Origin: JANQHS01 sp965267505
Lineage (GTDB): Bacteria; Bacteroidota; Bacteroidia; Cytophagales; CCMP332
Assembly: GCA_965267505.1 (NCBI GenBank)
Contig: OZ254081.1
Span: 868,001 to 932,000, forward strand
DNA: 64,000 nt
Reading direction: 5' to 3'
The translations under genes and the position numbers were made by a program. The notes beneath the pieces were generated by a model. That model did not search any database. It saw only the letters and a program-made list of their open reading frames with translations, and was not told where the DNA came from. Below, piece after piece: positions 44,135 through 53,601 of this stretch (position 1 is the first letter of the stretch; every line of letters starts with the position of its first letter).

Positions 44135-44470
44135 ATGAGTGGAATCCCAAATTCAATAGTAACAAGGGACATGGTTGATCTGACCAAGGAGACACAAAAT
44201 ATCTATGAGTCAATCTTGATCATCACTAAGAGGGCAAAGCAAATTGCAGTAAAAGAAAAGGAAGAATTGAACGCTAAGTTGGCTGAATTCGCAACTACCG
44301 TTGATACCCTTGAAGAAGTGTTTGAGAACAAGGAGCAGATCGAGATCTCAAAGCACTACGAAAAAATGCCAAAACCTGTGGCAAAATCTATCCATGAATT
44401 CCAGGAGGATAAGGTAATGCACCGCTATCCAACAGAAGAGGATGTGGAAGAAAATGAGCTCCTTATCTGA
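44135..44470 (+). CDS. rpoZ: RNA polymerase omega subunit
   Basis: A 111-residue protein 1 nt after bamD. Bacteroidota-type omega: SIVTRDMVDLTKETQNIYES and ITKRAKQIAVKEKEEL contain the conserved RAKQI helix that contacts beta-prime. The acidic tail (EEDVEENELLI) is typical. It stabilises the RNA polymerase core. Overlaps coaBC. Confidence 0.88.
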   Translation: MSGIPNSIVTRDMVDLTKETQNIYESILIITKRAKQIAVKEKEELNAKLAEFATTVDTLEEVFENKEQIEISKHYEKMPKPVAKSIHEFQEDKVMHRYPTEEDVEENELLI

Positions 44471-45680
44471 GGTCAAGCCCATAAAAATTCTCCTGGGAGT
44501 AACAGGAGGAATAGCCGCCTATAAGGCGGCTTATTTGCTTAGAGACCTAGTAAAATCGGGGTTCGAGGTAAAAGTCTTAATGACCAAATCTGCAAAGGAC
44601 TTTGTAGGTCCACTAACCTTTTCTACCCTTTCAAAGAATCCGGTCCTTTCCGATCTTTTCAATGCAAGTACCGGAGAGTGGGTTAACCATGTCGAACTTG
44701 GAATGTGGGCAGACTTGTTTGTAATTGCTCCGGCGACAGCCAATACCATTGGAAAAGCCGCAAATGGAATGGCTGACAATCTTTTGCTAACCACATACCT
44801 TTCAGCCAAATGCCCTGTTCTATGGGCTCCGGCTATGGACCTGGACATGTACAGGCACCCAAGCACAAAAGAAAACCTTGAGAAACTCAAATCTTTTGGG
44901 GATCAAATAATAGAACCCGAAGAAGGAGAACTTGCAAGTGGACTGATAGGGAAAGGTAGATTGGCTGAACCAGAAGAGATTCTATCCAGGGTTAATCAAA
45001 GTCTTCAGGATAGTAAGGGTCTTAAAAAAAAAAGTAAAGGGGCCAAAGTATTAGTTACCGCCGGCCCCACCTTCGAGGCAATAGACCCGGTTAGATTCAT
45101 TGGAAACAGGTCGTCAGGAAAAATGGGCTATGCAATAGCCGAAGCTTTGGCATCAAGCGGATACGATGTGGAATTGGTATCCGGTCCATCAAACCAAAAA
45201 ACAAATCACCCCAAAATTTCTGTAAGTCTAGTGGAAAGTGCCAAGGAAATGGCAGATGCGGCATTAAAGTTGTTTCCGGATTGCAAGGCCGCGGTTCTTT
45301 CTGCTGCTGTGGCTGATTATAGACCCAAAGAAGTATACAGCCAAAAGAAAAAGAAGATAAACGGAAAACCAATGAATCTTGAAATGGTCGAAACCATTGA
45401 TATCGCCCATAGTCTAAAGGAAATCAAACAAAAAGGGCAATTTGTGGTAGGTTTTGCGTTAGAGACTAACAATGAATTGGAGAACGCGAAAGGAAAAATG
45501 AAGCGAAAGGGATTCGACATGATCGTTCTGAATTCTTTGAATGATAAGGGGGCTGGATTTCAAACTGATACCAATAAGGTGACATTAATTCAAGCTTCAG
45601 GAAAACAGGAAGAACTTCCATTAATGAGTAAAAAAGAGGTCGCAACACATATAGTAGAAAAAATAGATATGGCACTATGA
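44454..45680 (+). CDS. coaBC: Bifunctional phosphopantothenoylcysteine decarboxylase/synthetase
   Basis: A 408-residue CoA biosynthesis enzyme. ATG 44454 gives the normal N-terminus; an in-frame ATG 12 nt upstream is possible. CoaC half: VTGGIAAYKA, active-site His in VNHVEL, FVIAPATANT, and WAPAMDLDMY, where the E. coli type has PAMN (Asn replaced by Asp). CoaB half from about 200: VTAGPTFEAIDPVRFIGNRSSG and KKKKINGKP. It converts 4'-phosphopantothenate and cysteine to 4'-phosphopantetheine using CTP. It overlaps rpoZ by 17 nt and the DUF4835 gene by 4 nt. Confidence 0.95.
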   Translation: MSSLSEVKPIKILLGVTGGIAAYKAAYLLRDLVKSGFEVKVLMTKSAKDFVGPLTFSTLSKNPVLSDLFNASTGEWVNHVELGMWADLFVIAPATANTIGKAANGMADNLLLTTYLSAKCPVLWAPAMDLDMYRHPSTKENLEKLKSFGDQIIEPEEGELASGLIGKGRLAEPEEILSRVNQSLQDSKGLKKKSKGAKVLVTAGPTFEAIDPVRFIGNRSSGKMGYAIAEALASSGYDVELVSGPSNQKTNHPKISVSLVESAKEMADAALKLFPDCKAAVLSAAVADYRPKEVYSQKKKKINGKPMNLEMVETIDIAHSLKEIKQKGQFVVGFALETNNELENAKGKMKRKGFDMIVLNSLNDKGAGFQTDTNKVTLIQASGKQEELPLMSKKEVATHIVEKIDMAL

Positions 45681-46570
45681 GGATATTCTCGGTTATCATA
45701 TGCCTTTTCCTAGGCACTTTGTCTTTTGCCCAGGACCTCAATTGTAGGGTGGTCATCAATGCCGATGGAGTGGAGCTTTCGGATAAATCCATTTTTACCG
45801 AAATGCAGGTGGCGATTCAAGAGTTTATGAACAACACCAAATGGAGCCAAGACATTTACCAACCTGAGGAACGGATCAAGGTAAATCTGTTCATCACCAT
45901 AACCGAAATGCCCTCCTTGAATAATTTCAGAGCCAAGGTCCAGATCACCTCGGCAAGACCGGTTTTTAATTCTAATTACGAATCACTTCTTTTCAACTAC
46001 CTCGATGAGGATTGGGCTTTTGTCTACGCGCAATCCCAACCCCTAATCTTCTCGGAAAACAGGTACGACAATGAATTGTCTTCCCTGCTTGGCTTCTTTG
46101 CAAACGTTATGGTAGGGATAGATAACGATTCGTTTGGATCCCTCTCAGGGAAACCTTACTATGTAAAAGCACAGAACATCCTGGTGAATGCTCAACAGGC
46201 AGGTGGTCCGGGCTGGCAAAGCTTTGGAAGCTCAAAGTCACGATATTGGGTACAGGAAAATTTAAATAATCAAGTATTCGACCCGTTCAGGCAAAGCATC
46301 TATGAATACCATCGCCAGGGATTGGACCTTATGTCTGAACAACCTGAGGTAGCCCGAAAAAACATTGCCAATAGTCTGGGGAAAATTCAGACTGTCCTAA
46401 AACAGGTTCCTCTGTCCTCGCTTATCAATTTCTACTTAGATGGAAAAAGGAATGAAATCATAAGCCTTTATCAGCAAGGGGATGCAGGGGTTAAGAAGCA
46501 GGCTCATGATATCTTAATTGATATTGACCCAACCAAAACAGACGAATACAAAAAAATTCTCAACGGGTAA
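45677..46570 (+). CDS. porD: DUF4835 family protein (PorD-type, T9SS-associated)
   Basis: A 297-residue exported protein with signal peptide (IFSVIICLFLGTLSFAQ). The mature part has LNCRVVINADGVELSDKSIF near the start and FNYLDEDWAFVYAQSQPLIFSENRY-like central block (quoted in part: FNYLDEDWAFVYAQ), hallmarks of DUF4835. The family occurs in Bacteroidota and has been named PorD and linked to type IX secretion; I apply this from memory of the family. Start codon overlaps the coaBC stop (ATGA). Confidence 0.82.
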   Translation: MRIFSVIICLFLGTLSFAQDLNCRVVINADGVELSDKSIFTEMQVAIQEFMNNTKWSQDIYQPEERIKVNLFITITEMPSLNNFRAKVQITSARPVFNSNYESLLFNYLDEDWAFVYAQSQPLIFSENRYDNELSSLLGFFANVMVGIDNDSFGSLSGKPYYVKAQNILVNAQQAGGPGWQSFGSSKSRYWVQENLNNQVFDPFRQSIYEYHRQGLDLMSEQPEVARKNIANSLGKIQTVLKQVPLSSLINFYLDGKRNEIISLYQQGDAGVKKQAHDILIDIDPTKTDEYKKILNG

Positions 46571-46600
46571 TTCCCCTTTGTTAAATTTACGGCAGCTGCT

Positions 46601-48259
46601 ATGCTCCGTTCCCTTCAGATTAAAAATTTCATTCTCATTGATTCCTTGGATTTCCAACCCGGGAAGAATTTATCTGTAATATCCGGTGAGACAGGGGCTG
46701 GTAAATCAATGTTACTAGGAGCATTGGGATTGGTACTGGGCCAAAGAGCTGATGCAAAAGCTCTGCTTGATCCTTCTTCAAAATGCACCATTGAAGCAAT
46801 TTTCGAAATCCAGGATAAATTCCTTGAAGTTTATTTCCTGGAAAAGGATCTGGACTTTGATAATGAATGCATTCTAAGAAGGGAGATCCTCCCTTCAGGA
46901 AAATCAAGAGCCTTCATTAATGATACCCCAGTGACTCTTGATGTTCTTAAGGGCCTGGCCGAAAATCTCGTGGACATCCACTCCCAGCATGATTCTCTGA
47001 AGATCAACCACGAAGACTTTCAAATTGGAATATTGGATGTTTTGGGGGAAAACTCTGAGTTACTTGAGAAATATTCTGATAGGTTTTTTTCACTTAAAGA
47101 TCTAAGAAGCGAGATCGCATCTCTTCAGGAAAGAATCTCACAAGCCCAAAATGAGTTTGACTTTAATCAATTTCAGTTAGAAGAACTTAAGGCTATTCAA
47201 ATCATATCAGGAGAAGAGGAGCAACTAGAGAAGGATCTAAAAAGGGAAGAAAACCTTGAGATGATCCGGGAGTCAATCACTAAATGTCTTGCTGTATTCC
47301 AGGATCCCGAAAGGCCAATGCTTGACATGCTATTCGAGCTCAATGCCTCCCTGGAAAATATCAAAGACTTCTCTACCGAACTTGAGGAGATTCATCAAAG
47401 AATGAATTTAATGGTTCAAGAATTCAAAGAGATCGAAAGAGATATCGAATTTGCCGGTCAAGGACTTGAATTAGATCCCACAAAACTCAAAGATCTAAGG
47501 GAGAGGCATGACGAAATTTATCGCCTTCTAAAAAAACACCAATGCACGGACACCGAAGAACTCCTGGTGAAAATGGAGGATCTTGAAAGACAAACCAGCG
47601 GAGTCCAGGATATGGAGGATCAACTGGAGTCATTGAAACAAAGGGAAAAGAATTTGGAGGCAGAGTGCTGGGCAATTGCTGAAGACCTTTCTAAAAAAAG
47701 AAAAGAGGTTGCCACCAAGCTTGAGGAAAGAATGGGGCCAATCTTAAATGATTTGGGAATGCCTTCTGCAACCCTTAGGGTAGAATTCCCTGGATCCGAA
47801 TTGAATCAAAGAGGGTTGGATAGAGTTATATTCCTTTTTTCAGCAAATAAAGGAATGGAAGCAAGACCGGTAAAAGAGACGGCTTCGGGTGGAGAAATGT
47901 CAAGGTTGATGTTGGCTTTCAAATTTATCTTGGGTGGGAAATCGAAATTCCCAACAATGATATTCGATGAAATTGATACGGGAGTAAGTGGAGAGATCGC
48001 CATTCAAATGGGAAAAATGATCCAAAAGATCTCCGAAGTTCATCAGGTAATCTGCATCACACACCTCCCACAGGTTGCTGCAAAAGGCTTGAAGCATTAC
48101 AAAGTCCAGAAGGATGAGGAGGGAGAATCGGCCACTACAAATTTGCAGGAGCTAGGAGAAAAGGAAAGAATAAATGAAATTGCTGAAATGATAGGGGGAA
48201 AAAATCTTACGGAAAATAGCCTCAACAGCGCAATAGAACTATTAAATCCAAATAATTAA
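46601..48259 (+). CDS. recN: DNA repair protein RecN
   Basis: A 552-residue SMC-like ATPase. Walker A GETGAGKS near 30-37, Q-loop DIHSQHDS, a central coiled coil (about 150-380), signature ASGGEMSRLMLA and Walker B IFDEIDTGVSGEIA near the C-terminus. It helps hold and process double-strand breaks for recombination. fabI starts 4 nt downstream, so they are cotranscribed. Confidence 0.95.
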   Translation: MLRSLQIKNFILIDSLDFQPGKNLSVISGETGAGKSMLLGALGLVLGQRADAKALLDPSSKCTIEAIFEIQDKFLEVYFLEKDLDFDNECILRREILPSGKSRAFINDTPVTLDVLKGLAENLVDIHSQHDSLKINHEDFQIGILDVLGENSELLEKYSDRFFSLKDLRSEIASLQERISQAQNEFDFNQFQLEELKAIQIISGEEEQLEKDLKREENLEMIRESITKCLAVFQDPERPMLDMLFELNASLENIKDFSTELEEIHQRMNLMVQEFKEIERDIEFAGQGLELDPTKLKDLRERHDEIYRLLKKHQCTDTEELLVKMEDLERQTSGVQDMEDQLESLKQREKNLEAECWAIAEDLSKKRKEVATKLEERMGPILNDLGMPSATLRVEFPGSELNQRGLDRVIFLFSANKGMEARPVKETASGGEMSRLMLAFKFILGGKSKFPTMIFDEIDTGVSGEIAIQMGKMIQKISEVHQVICITHLPQVAAKGLKHYKVQKDEEGESATTNLQELGEKERINEIAEMIGGKNLTENSLNSAIELLNPNN

Positions 48260-48263
48260 ACCC

Positions 48264-49076
48264 ATGGGAAAAGATTTATTAAAAGGAAAAAAAGGAATCG
48301 TCTTTGGAGCTCTCGATCAGAATTCGATAGCCTGGAAAGTAGCCGAAAAGGTTGTTGATGAAGGGGCGCAAATAACCCTGACAAATGCTCCAATTGCTCT
48401 TAGAATGGGCGAGATCCAAAAATTAGGTTCCTCCGTAAAAGCGGAAATAATTCCTGCAGACGCTACCTCCATGGATGACCTGAACTCCTTGATCGAGCAG
48501 TCAATGGAAAAGCTGGGAGGCAAACTGGATTTTGTTCTTCATTCTATTGGAATGAGTCCGAATGTCAGGAAGGGAAAAGATTATGGAGATCTTAATTACG
48601 ACTGGTTTCAAAAAACATTAGACATTTCAGCTCTCTCTTTTCACAAGCTCATGCAAAGTCTTGAAAAGCAGGATGCCCTAAATGATGAAGCAAGCATACT
48701 TGCATTGACCTATATCGCGGCTCAAAGAGTTTTTCCAGACTATTCCGATATGGCTCAGGCAAAAGCATTGCTGGAATCAATTGCAAGGAGTTACGGCTAT
48801 CGATTAGGGAAATCAAAAAAGGTAAGGGTTAATACCATTTCTCAATCCCCTACTCCAACAACTGCCGGAACCGGGGTAGGAGGATTTGACGCCTTCCTTT
48901 CTTATGCGGATAAAATGTCGCCTTTGGGTAATGCTTCAGCCGATGAATGCGCTGACTATTGTGTCTCCCTATTCTCTGATTATACCAGGAAAGTTACCAT
49001 GCAGAACCTCTTTCACGATGGAGGATTCAGCTTCACAGGAATCTCATCAGAAGTAATGGAAGGGTTTAAGGGTTAA
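48264..49076 (+). CDS. fabI: Enoyl-[acyl-carrier-protein] reductase (NADH)
   Basis: A 270-residue short-chain dehydrogenase. N-terminal cofactor segment GIVFGALDQNSIAWKVA. The catalytic pattern is TYIAAQRVFPDYSDMAQAK, containing the FabI Tyr-x6-Lys. C-terminal LFHDGGFSFTGIS. Catalyses the last reduction of each fatty acid elongation cycle. The 3' end overlaps a convergent sugar transferase gene by 11 nt. Confidence 0.94.
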   Translation: MGKDLLKGKKGIVFGALDQNSIAWKVAEKVVDEGAQITLTNAPIALRMGEIQKLGSSVKAEIIPADATSMDDLNSLIEQSMEKLGGKLDFVLHSIGMSPNVRKGKDYGDLNYDWFQKTLDISALSFHKLMQSLEKQDALNDEASILALTYIAAQRVFPDYSDMAQAKALLESIARSYGYRLGKSKKVRVNTISQSPTPTTAGTGVGGFDAFLSYADKMSPLGNASADECADYCVSLFSDYTRKVTMQNLFHDGGFSFTGISSEVMEGFKG

Positions 49077-49653
49077 TCAATTTTGTGCCTACAGATCCTT
49101 CTTTCCATTTAAGGCTTAACTTGGCGTCAAAGCGATAGGACCATTTTTCTATTGGGGTTTTGAAAAGGACTTTCAGGTCAAGGATTAAGCTTACCTTGTT
49201 GACGTATTCCAGATCTAATTCAAAAATCTCCTCCCATGATTGGAGCTTCTTGGCATTAACCTGAGATAATCCAGTAATGCCAGGCTTTACCTTATGCCTA
49301 GTGATCTGTTCTTCATTGTAGTGGTCAAGATATTCCATCAACAGTGGTCTGGGGCCAACAAGGCTCATTTCTCCTGTCAGGACATTAAAAAGCTGAGGTA
49401 TTTCATCCAAGCCAGAATTCCTCAGAAAGGTATGCCATTTACTGAGGCTTCTTTTTCCTTCTTCCAGGGTTCTAAACTTGATAACAAAGAAAGGCTTACA
49501 ATCAAGGCCTGGCCGCCTATGAAAGAAAAATAACTTACCTCTAAAAATCAAAAGATGGACCATAGAAATAAGAAAAATCGTGGCCAACCAGATCGGCATG
49601 CTTAGTCCGAGGATCAGATAATCCAGCATTGATTTAAAATATTTCCTATACAT
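49066..49653 (-). CDS. Bacterial sugar transferase (polyprenol-phosphate glycosyl-1-phosphate transferase)
   Basis: A 195-residue WcaJ/WbaP-type catalytic unit. A single N-terminal reentrant helix (about 10-38), then FFHRRPGLDCKPFFVIKFRTL, LDEIPQLFNVLTGEMSLVGPRPLL with the catalytic Asp-Glu, and VKPGITGLSQVN (each quoted in part). It starts glycan synthesis by placing a sugar phosphate on undecaprenyl phosphate. It lacks the large N-terminal membrane region of WcaJ. It sits apart from the polysaccharide genes at 0-4 kb. Confidence 0.92.
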   Translation of the reverse strand: MYRKYFKSMLDYLILGLSMPIWLATIFLISMVHLLIFRGKLFFFHRRPGLDCKPFFVIKFRTLEEGKRSLSKWHTFLRNSGLDEIPQLFNVLTGEMSLVGPRPLLMEYLDHYNEEQITRHKVKPGITGLSQVNAKKLQSWEEIFELDLEYVNKVSLILDLKVLFKTPIEKWSYRFDAKLSLKWKEGSVGTKLINP

Positions 49654-49672
49654 CTGTTTTATTTGAACAAGA

Positions 49673-50479
49673 ATGATCTGCTTTCCAAATGCAAAGATAA
49701 ATTTAAGCCTTAAGGTCGGACAAAAAAGACCGGATGGCTTTCATGAGCTAAGCTCAATTTTTTATCCCATTCCATACCATGATATCCTTGAGATCACGGA
49801 ATCAACCAAACTTAGGTTTACAAACTCAGGCCTTGCCATTCCCGGTTCTCCTAAAGAAAACCTATGTCTGAAGGCTTATGAGCTGTTGGATCGGGAATAC
49901 AATCTTCCTCCGGTAAAGATGCACCTGCATAAAAAGATCCCAATGGGTTCCGGAATGGGTGGAGGATCATCAGATGGGAGTTTTGCACTAAAAACACTCA
50001 ATGATCTTTTTGAGCTTTCAATTAACCTGAAAGAACTTGAGAAAAAAGCCGCCATTCTGGGAAGTGATTGCCCGTTTTTCATTAGGAACGAACCCTCTTT
50101 GGTTTGGGGAAGAGGAGAAAACCAAAGGCCAATAGACCTGAGTCTGAAAGATTACTATATCCTGGTGGTAAGTCCTGATATTCACATTCAGACCTCGAAA
50201 GCTTTTTCCGAGATCAGAAATAGAAACCAGCTTGACTCACCTGAAGCCAATGGGGCAATTGATCCCTTTTCTAGCGATCTCCAAAATGATTTTCAGGATT
50301 GGGCAGAGAAAACCCACCCTGAACTTCAAAAGATCAAAAATAAAATCAAAGACCTCGGAGCTAGAAAGGTAATGATGACCGGTTCAGGAAGTAGCTATTT
50401 CGGAATATTTGAAGACAGTCCCCAACTCGGTAAAAGCGGTCTAGAAAAATACATACTTCGCGTTCTTAAACTTGATTAA
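49673..50479 (+). CDS. ispE: 4-diphosphocytidyl-2-C-methyl-D-erythritol kinase
   Basis: A 268-residue GHMP kinase of the MEP isoprenoid pathway. Starts MICFPNAKINLSLKV, ATP loop PMGSGMGGGSSDGSF at about 90-104, DCPFF and MMTGSGSSYFG. It phosphorylates the 2-hydroxyl of CDP-methylerythritol. Divergent from the sugar transferase by 19 bp. The 3' end overlaps the histidine kinase gene by 14 nt. Confidence 0.94.
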   Translation: MICFPNAKINLSLKVGQKRPDGFHELSSIFYPIPYHDILEITESTKLRFTNSGLAIPGSPKENLCLKAYELLDREYNLPPVKMHLHKKIPMGSGMGGGSSDGSFALKTLNDLFELSINLKELEKKAAILGSDCPFFIRNEPSLVWGRGENQRPIDLSLKDYYILVVSPDIHIQTSKAFSEIRNRNQLDSPEANGAIDPFSSDLQNDFQDWAEKTHPELQKIKNKIKDLGARKVMMTGSGSSYFGIFEDSPQLGKSGLEKYILRVLKLD

Positions 50480-53400
50480 TCTCTACTTCAAGTTCCATTA
50501 GGTAATCCCCTAAGGAATTAAGAATATCCTCCTGAAGATCTTTAGGGATCTTGGAACCTGAAAGCTCTTTTACCAAGCCAAATTTCTTAGCCAATTTTTT
50601 TCCTGCCGAATTACCCATTGAGCCCTTAAGCTTATGTACAGATGATTTGAAAACTTTTATGTCAGGCTTTTTGAGTTCCGATCTTTCTCTCTTTATCTCT
50701 TTCTTCAAAGAGTTAAGAAAATCTTTATAGGCCTTTTTTTCTGAAGAGAATACAGATCTGAATTCGTTAAAAGTATCTTCTTTTCTTTGCTTCAGTTCTT
50801 TTTTTGGAACCTCAATCCCAAAAATAATCGCCTTCAAATCTTCCGGATCAAAGGGTTTCGGGATCACACCCTTTGTACCCATTTTCATCAAGGCCTTTTG
50901 AGTCTTTTCAGATGTGTCCGCTGTTATCGCGTAAATGGGAGTGTTTTTCTTGAGTAACTTTAACTCCTCCAATACTGCGAATCCATCCATTCCGGGCATT
51001 TGTATATCCAGGAGGATCATATCGAATTTGATGCTTGCGATCTTTTCCAGTCCCTCCTTCCCACTCTCGGCTAATTCAAGATCAAAATTCCAGGCATTGG
51101 AGAATCCACTCATTAATTCCCGGTTGGTTTCCACATCCTCTATATATAAAACCTTAGGGCATTTTTTTCTGGAGTCTATTTTAACAGGCTTGGTTTGTTT
51201 TTCAGAGGTCTTCTTTCTTTTCTGGATCTCAAGAGATAACAAAAGGGTGAATTTTGAGCCTACCATGGGTTTGGACTCTACCAATAATTTACCTCCATGT
51301 TCTTCTGCAATTTTTTTGGAAATGGTTAATCCCAACCCAGTACCACCAAAAGACCTATTCACCTTTTGATCCAATTGAAAAAATGGGTCAAAAATCTTTT
51401 CCAAATTGTTGGGATCCATTCCTATTCCTGAGTCCTGAACCTGGATCTGCACCTTCATATCTCCCTTTTCCTCTCTGCCCTTTACGCTCAAAGAAACCTC
51501 ACCCTGGTCAGTGAACTTAATTGCATTAGAAAGAAGGTTGAAAAGAACCTGGCTTATTCTTCCCTCATCACCTATCAATTGGCAATCTTTTTCACAATCG
51601 ATCTTAAGCTTAAAATCCAGGCCTTTGTCCATCGCTGAAAGGAAGAAGGTTTGGTACACGTCTTCGACCAGGTCTTTTATATTAAATGGTGCCGGTTTTA
51701 CGGATAGTTTTCCAGATTGCACCTTTGAGAAATCAAGGATATCATTTACCAGAAGTAAAAGCTTATCAGCTGAAAACTTTAATGCTTTCATCCTTTCTGG
51801 TAAATGTCCGGCCGTTGGAGATTCCTTAAGAAGATTTGATAAACCCACAATGGCATTCAATGGAGTCCTGATCTCATGACTCATCACTGAAAGAAATTCT
51901 TCTTTGACCTTAAGAGCCTCCTCGACATCTTTTCGGGCCTGAACCAATTCTTTTTCTCTTCTCTTCTGCTCGGTTATATCAATGGTTAGACCTACAAATT
52001 GAGTAACCTTTCCTTTTTCATTTCTCTTAAAAGGTAATTTTCTTGAAAGAATAAAGAAGTCTTCACCATTTCTATCTTTCAATAGATATTCGGATTCATA
52101 GAGGTCTTTTTCGCCTTTCCTTATCTCTTCTAGTTCATTTAAATACCTTTCATACTCACCCTCCATAAATAAGGATGACAGGAAACCATCATCCATTTTC
52201 TGACCTATAAGGTCCTTGCCAAAATCCTGGGAAGAGTATCCTAATTTTTTGAATAGCCGAAAATTTGAATAAACATAAGAGAATTGATCAAGGTCGAAAA
52301 CGAATAAGCTTTCGGATAACAATTGGGCTATGTTGTTGATCAAATCAGAGGTTTCTCTGGCCGTCCTCTCAGAAATAACCCTATCTGTTACGTCAATTGA
52401 AGTTCCCATCAGTACCTCATTTGCCCCCTCACCCAAGTTCACAATTGATTTCTTGGAGAGATAGATCTTTTCAACCCCTCCAAAATGCGTGGTCTCTTCA
52501 ACATTATCGAATTCCTCTCCTTCGCGAACTTTTTTATCCCCTTTTATGAATGTATCGGCTATCGCCCTAGGGAAAATCTCTCGATCCGTTTTTCCTATCA
52601 GATCCTCCCGGCTTACTCTTAATGACTTGCAAGTAGATTTGTTAACAAAAAGGTATTTGCCTTTCTTATCCTTTAAAAATACATCTACAGGAATCAGGTC
52701 TAAAATTTCGTTCAGAAGATTCTTTTGATTTATGACCTCATTTTCGGATTCGATCTGTGAACTAACATTCCTGCAATTCAGAATTGAATGAGTAAAATTC
52801 CCCTCATCATCGAAAAACCTCCTAACCATCCACTCGTACCAAACATATTCTCCATTCTTCTTTCTGAGCCTGTATTGGTGTTTTCCATGAGCCATCTTGG
52901 CTCCCTGTTCCTCTTTTATTTTCTCAGCCAAAAGGGGAAGGTCATCAGGATGCACTACAGCCATTCCATCATTGATCAGAGAAATCAATTCATATTGGGT
53001 ATATCCTAATAACGATTGAACATTACTAGACACAAACTTGGCTTGAGCACCCTCCATGAATACAATGAAGTCGGTGGAGTTTGCTAGCAAGGCCTGGAAA
53101 AAATCCTTTGATCTGGACCTGAAGGGTAACTGGGCCTCTCCAAGAGCCAGGTTAGGTAGTACCAAACTTAAAGTCGGAGCCAAAAGCTCAAGTTTACTTT
53201 CTGCCTCAAATTCTTCCTCTGGATCTGTCCAGGAAAGAAATAATACTCCAGGATCCCAGGATGGAAGTTTTAAGCTGGTTTCAATCCATTTTCTATCCTT
53301 GGATTTTCTTCGAAAGGAATCGAAGTGTTGGTCACCCCATATCTTGGGACTCGTTTTTTGATTTTTTAACAGCAGAGATCTCGGACCTAACCAAGGCAGA

Positions 53401-53546
53401 ACTCCCGAAAACTTGATCTCTAAAAAGAAATAGCTTGGCCTCCCATCGAAGAGGATCTTATTCAAACTAATTCCTAAGCCTTGAAGGGTTCTGGCCTTAA
53501 GAATATCCTTCTGCCAGCTAGAAATGGCTTTTAGCGTTTCTGCCAT
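50466..53546 (-). CDS. PAS-containing hybrid histidine kinase with receiver and HPt domains
   Basis: A 1026-residue soluble sensor. The N-terminal region (1 to about 150) is not a known domain. Three PAS domains follow at about 155-275, 280-395 and 400-530 (QYRLRKKNGEYVWYEW, VFLKDKKGKYLFVNKST). HisKA has phospho-acceptor H557 in SVMSHEIRTPLN. The ATPase has N, G1 (DSGIGMDPNNLEKIF) and G2 (GGTGLGLTI) boxes. The receiver has D847 in LLDIQMP. The HPt domain has H971 in SVHKLKGS. No membrane segments, so it senses a cytoplasmic cue. A full phosphorelay is on one chain; the final response regulator is not adjacent. Confidence 0.92.
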   Translation of the reverse strand: MAETLKAISSWQKDILKARTLQGLGISLNKILFDGRPSYFFLEIKFSGVLPWLGPRSLLLKNQKTSPKIWGDQHFDSFRRKSKDRKWIETSLKLPSWDPGVLFLSWTDPEEEFEAESKLELLAPTLSLVLPNLALGEAQLPFRSRSKDFFQALLANSTDFIVFMEGAQAKFVSSNVQSLLGYTQYELISLINDGMAVVHPDDLPLLAEKIKEEQGAKMAHGKHQYRLRKKNGEYVWYEWMVRRFFDDEGNFTHSILNCRNVSSQIESENEVINQKNLLNEILDLIPVDVFLKDKKGKYLFVNKSTCKSLRVSREDLIGKTDREIFPRAIADTFIKGDKKVREGEEFDNVEETTHFGGVEKIYLSKKSIVNLGEGANEVLMGTSIDVTDRVISERTARETSDLINNIAQLLSESLFVFDLDQFSYVYSNFRLFKKLGYSSQDFGKDLIGQKMDDGFLSSLFMEGEYERYLNELEEIRKGEKDLYESEYLLKDRNGEDFFILSRKLPFKRNEKGKVTQFVGLTIDITEQKRREKELVQARKDVEEALKVKEEFLSVMSHEIRTPLNAIVGLSNLLKESPTAGHLPERMKALKFSADKLLLLVNDILDFSKVQSGKLSVKPAPFNIKDLVEDVYQTFFLSAMDKGLDFKLKIDCEKDCQLIGDEGRISQVLFNLLSNAIKFTDQGEVSLSVKGREEKGDMKVQIQVQDSGIGMDPNNLEKIFDPFFQLDQKVNRSFGGTGLGLTISKKIAEEHGGKLLVESKPMVGSKFTLLLSLEIQKRKKTSEKQTKPVKIDSRKKCPKVLYIEDVETNRELMSGFSNAWNFDLELAESGKEGLEKIASIKFDMILLDIQMPGMDGFAVLEELKLLKKNTPIYAITADTSEKTQKALMKMGTKGVIPKPFDPEDLKAIIFGIEVPKKELKQRKEDTFNEFRSVFSSEKKAYKDFLNSLKKEIKRERSELKKPDIKVFKSSVHKLKGSMGNSAGKKLAKKFGLVKELSGSKIPKDLQEDILNSLGDYLMELEVEINQV

Positions 53547-53552
53547 TATTGA

Positions 53553-53575
53553 TTTTAGCCAAAATTTGGCTAAAA
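53553..53575. repeat. Perfect 11-bp inverted repeat before the histidine kinase start
   Basis: TTTTAGCCAAA, single A, TTTGGCTAAAA. It ends 7 nt before the kinase ATG (53546, minus strand) and abuts the terminator hairpin of the upstream gene. Could be an operator or an alternative hairpin controlling translation. Confidence 0.6.
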
Positions 53576-53595
53576 AAAAAGCCCCGCTGGGGCTT
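53572..53595 (-). terminator. Terminator after the fatty acid hydroxylase gene
   Basis: Minus strand AAGCCCC, loop AGC, GGGGCTT (53589-53595 paired with 53579-53585), then nine or so T. Strong intrinsic terminator between the hydroxylase stop and the kinase start. Confidence 0.88.
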
Positions 53596-53601
53596 AGATT
53601 T

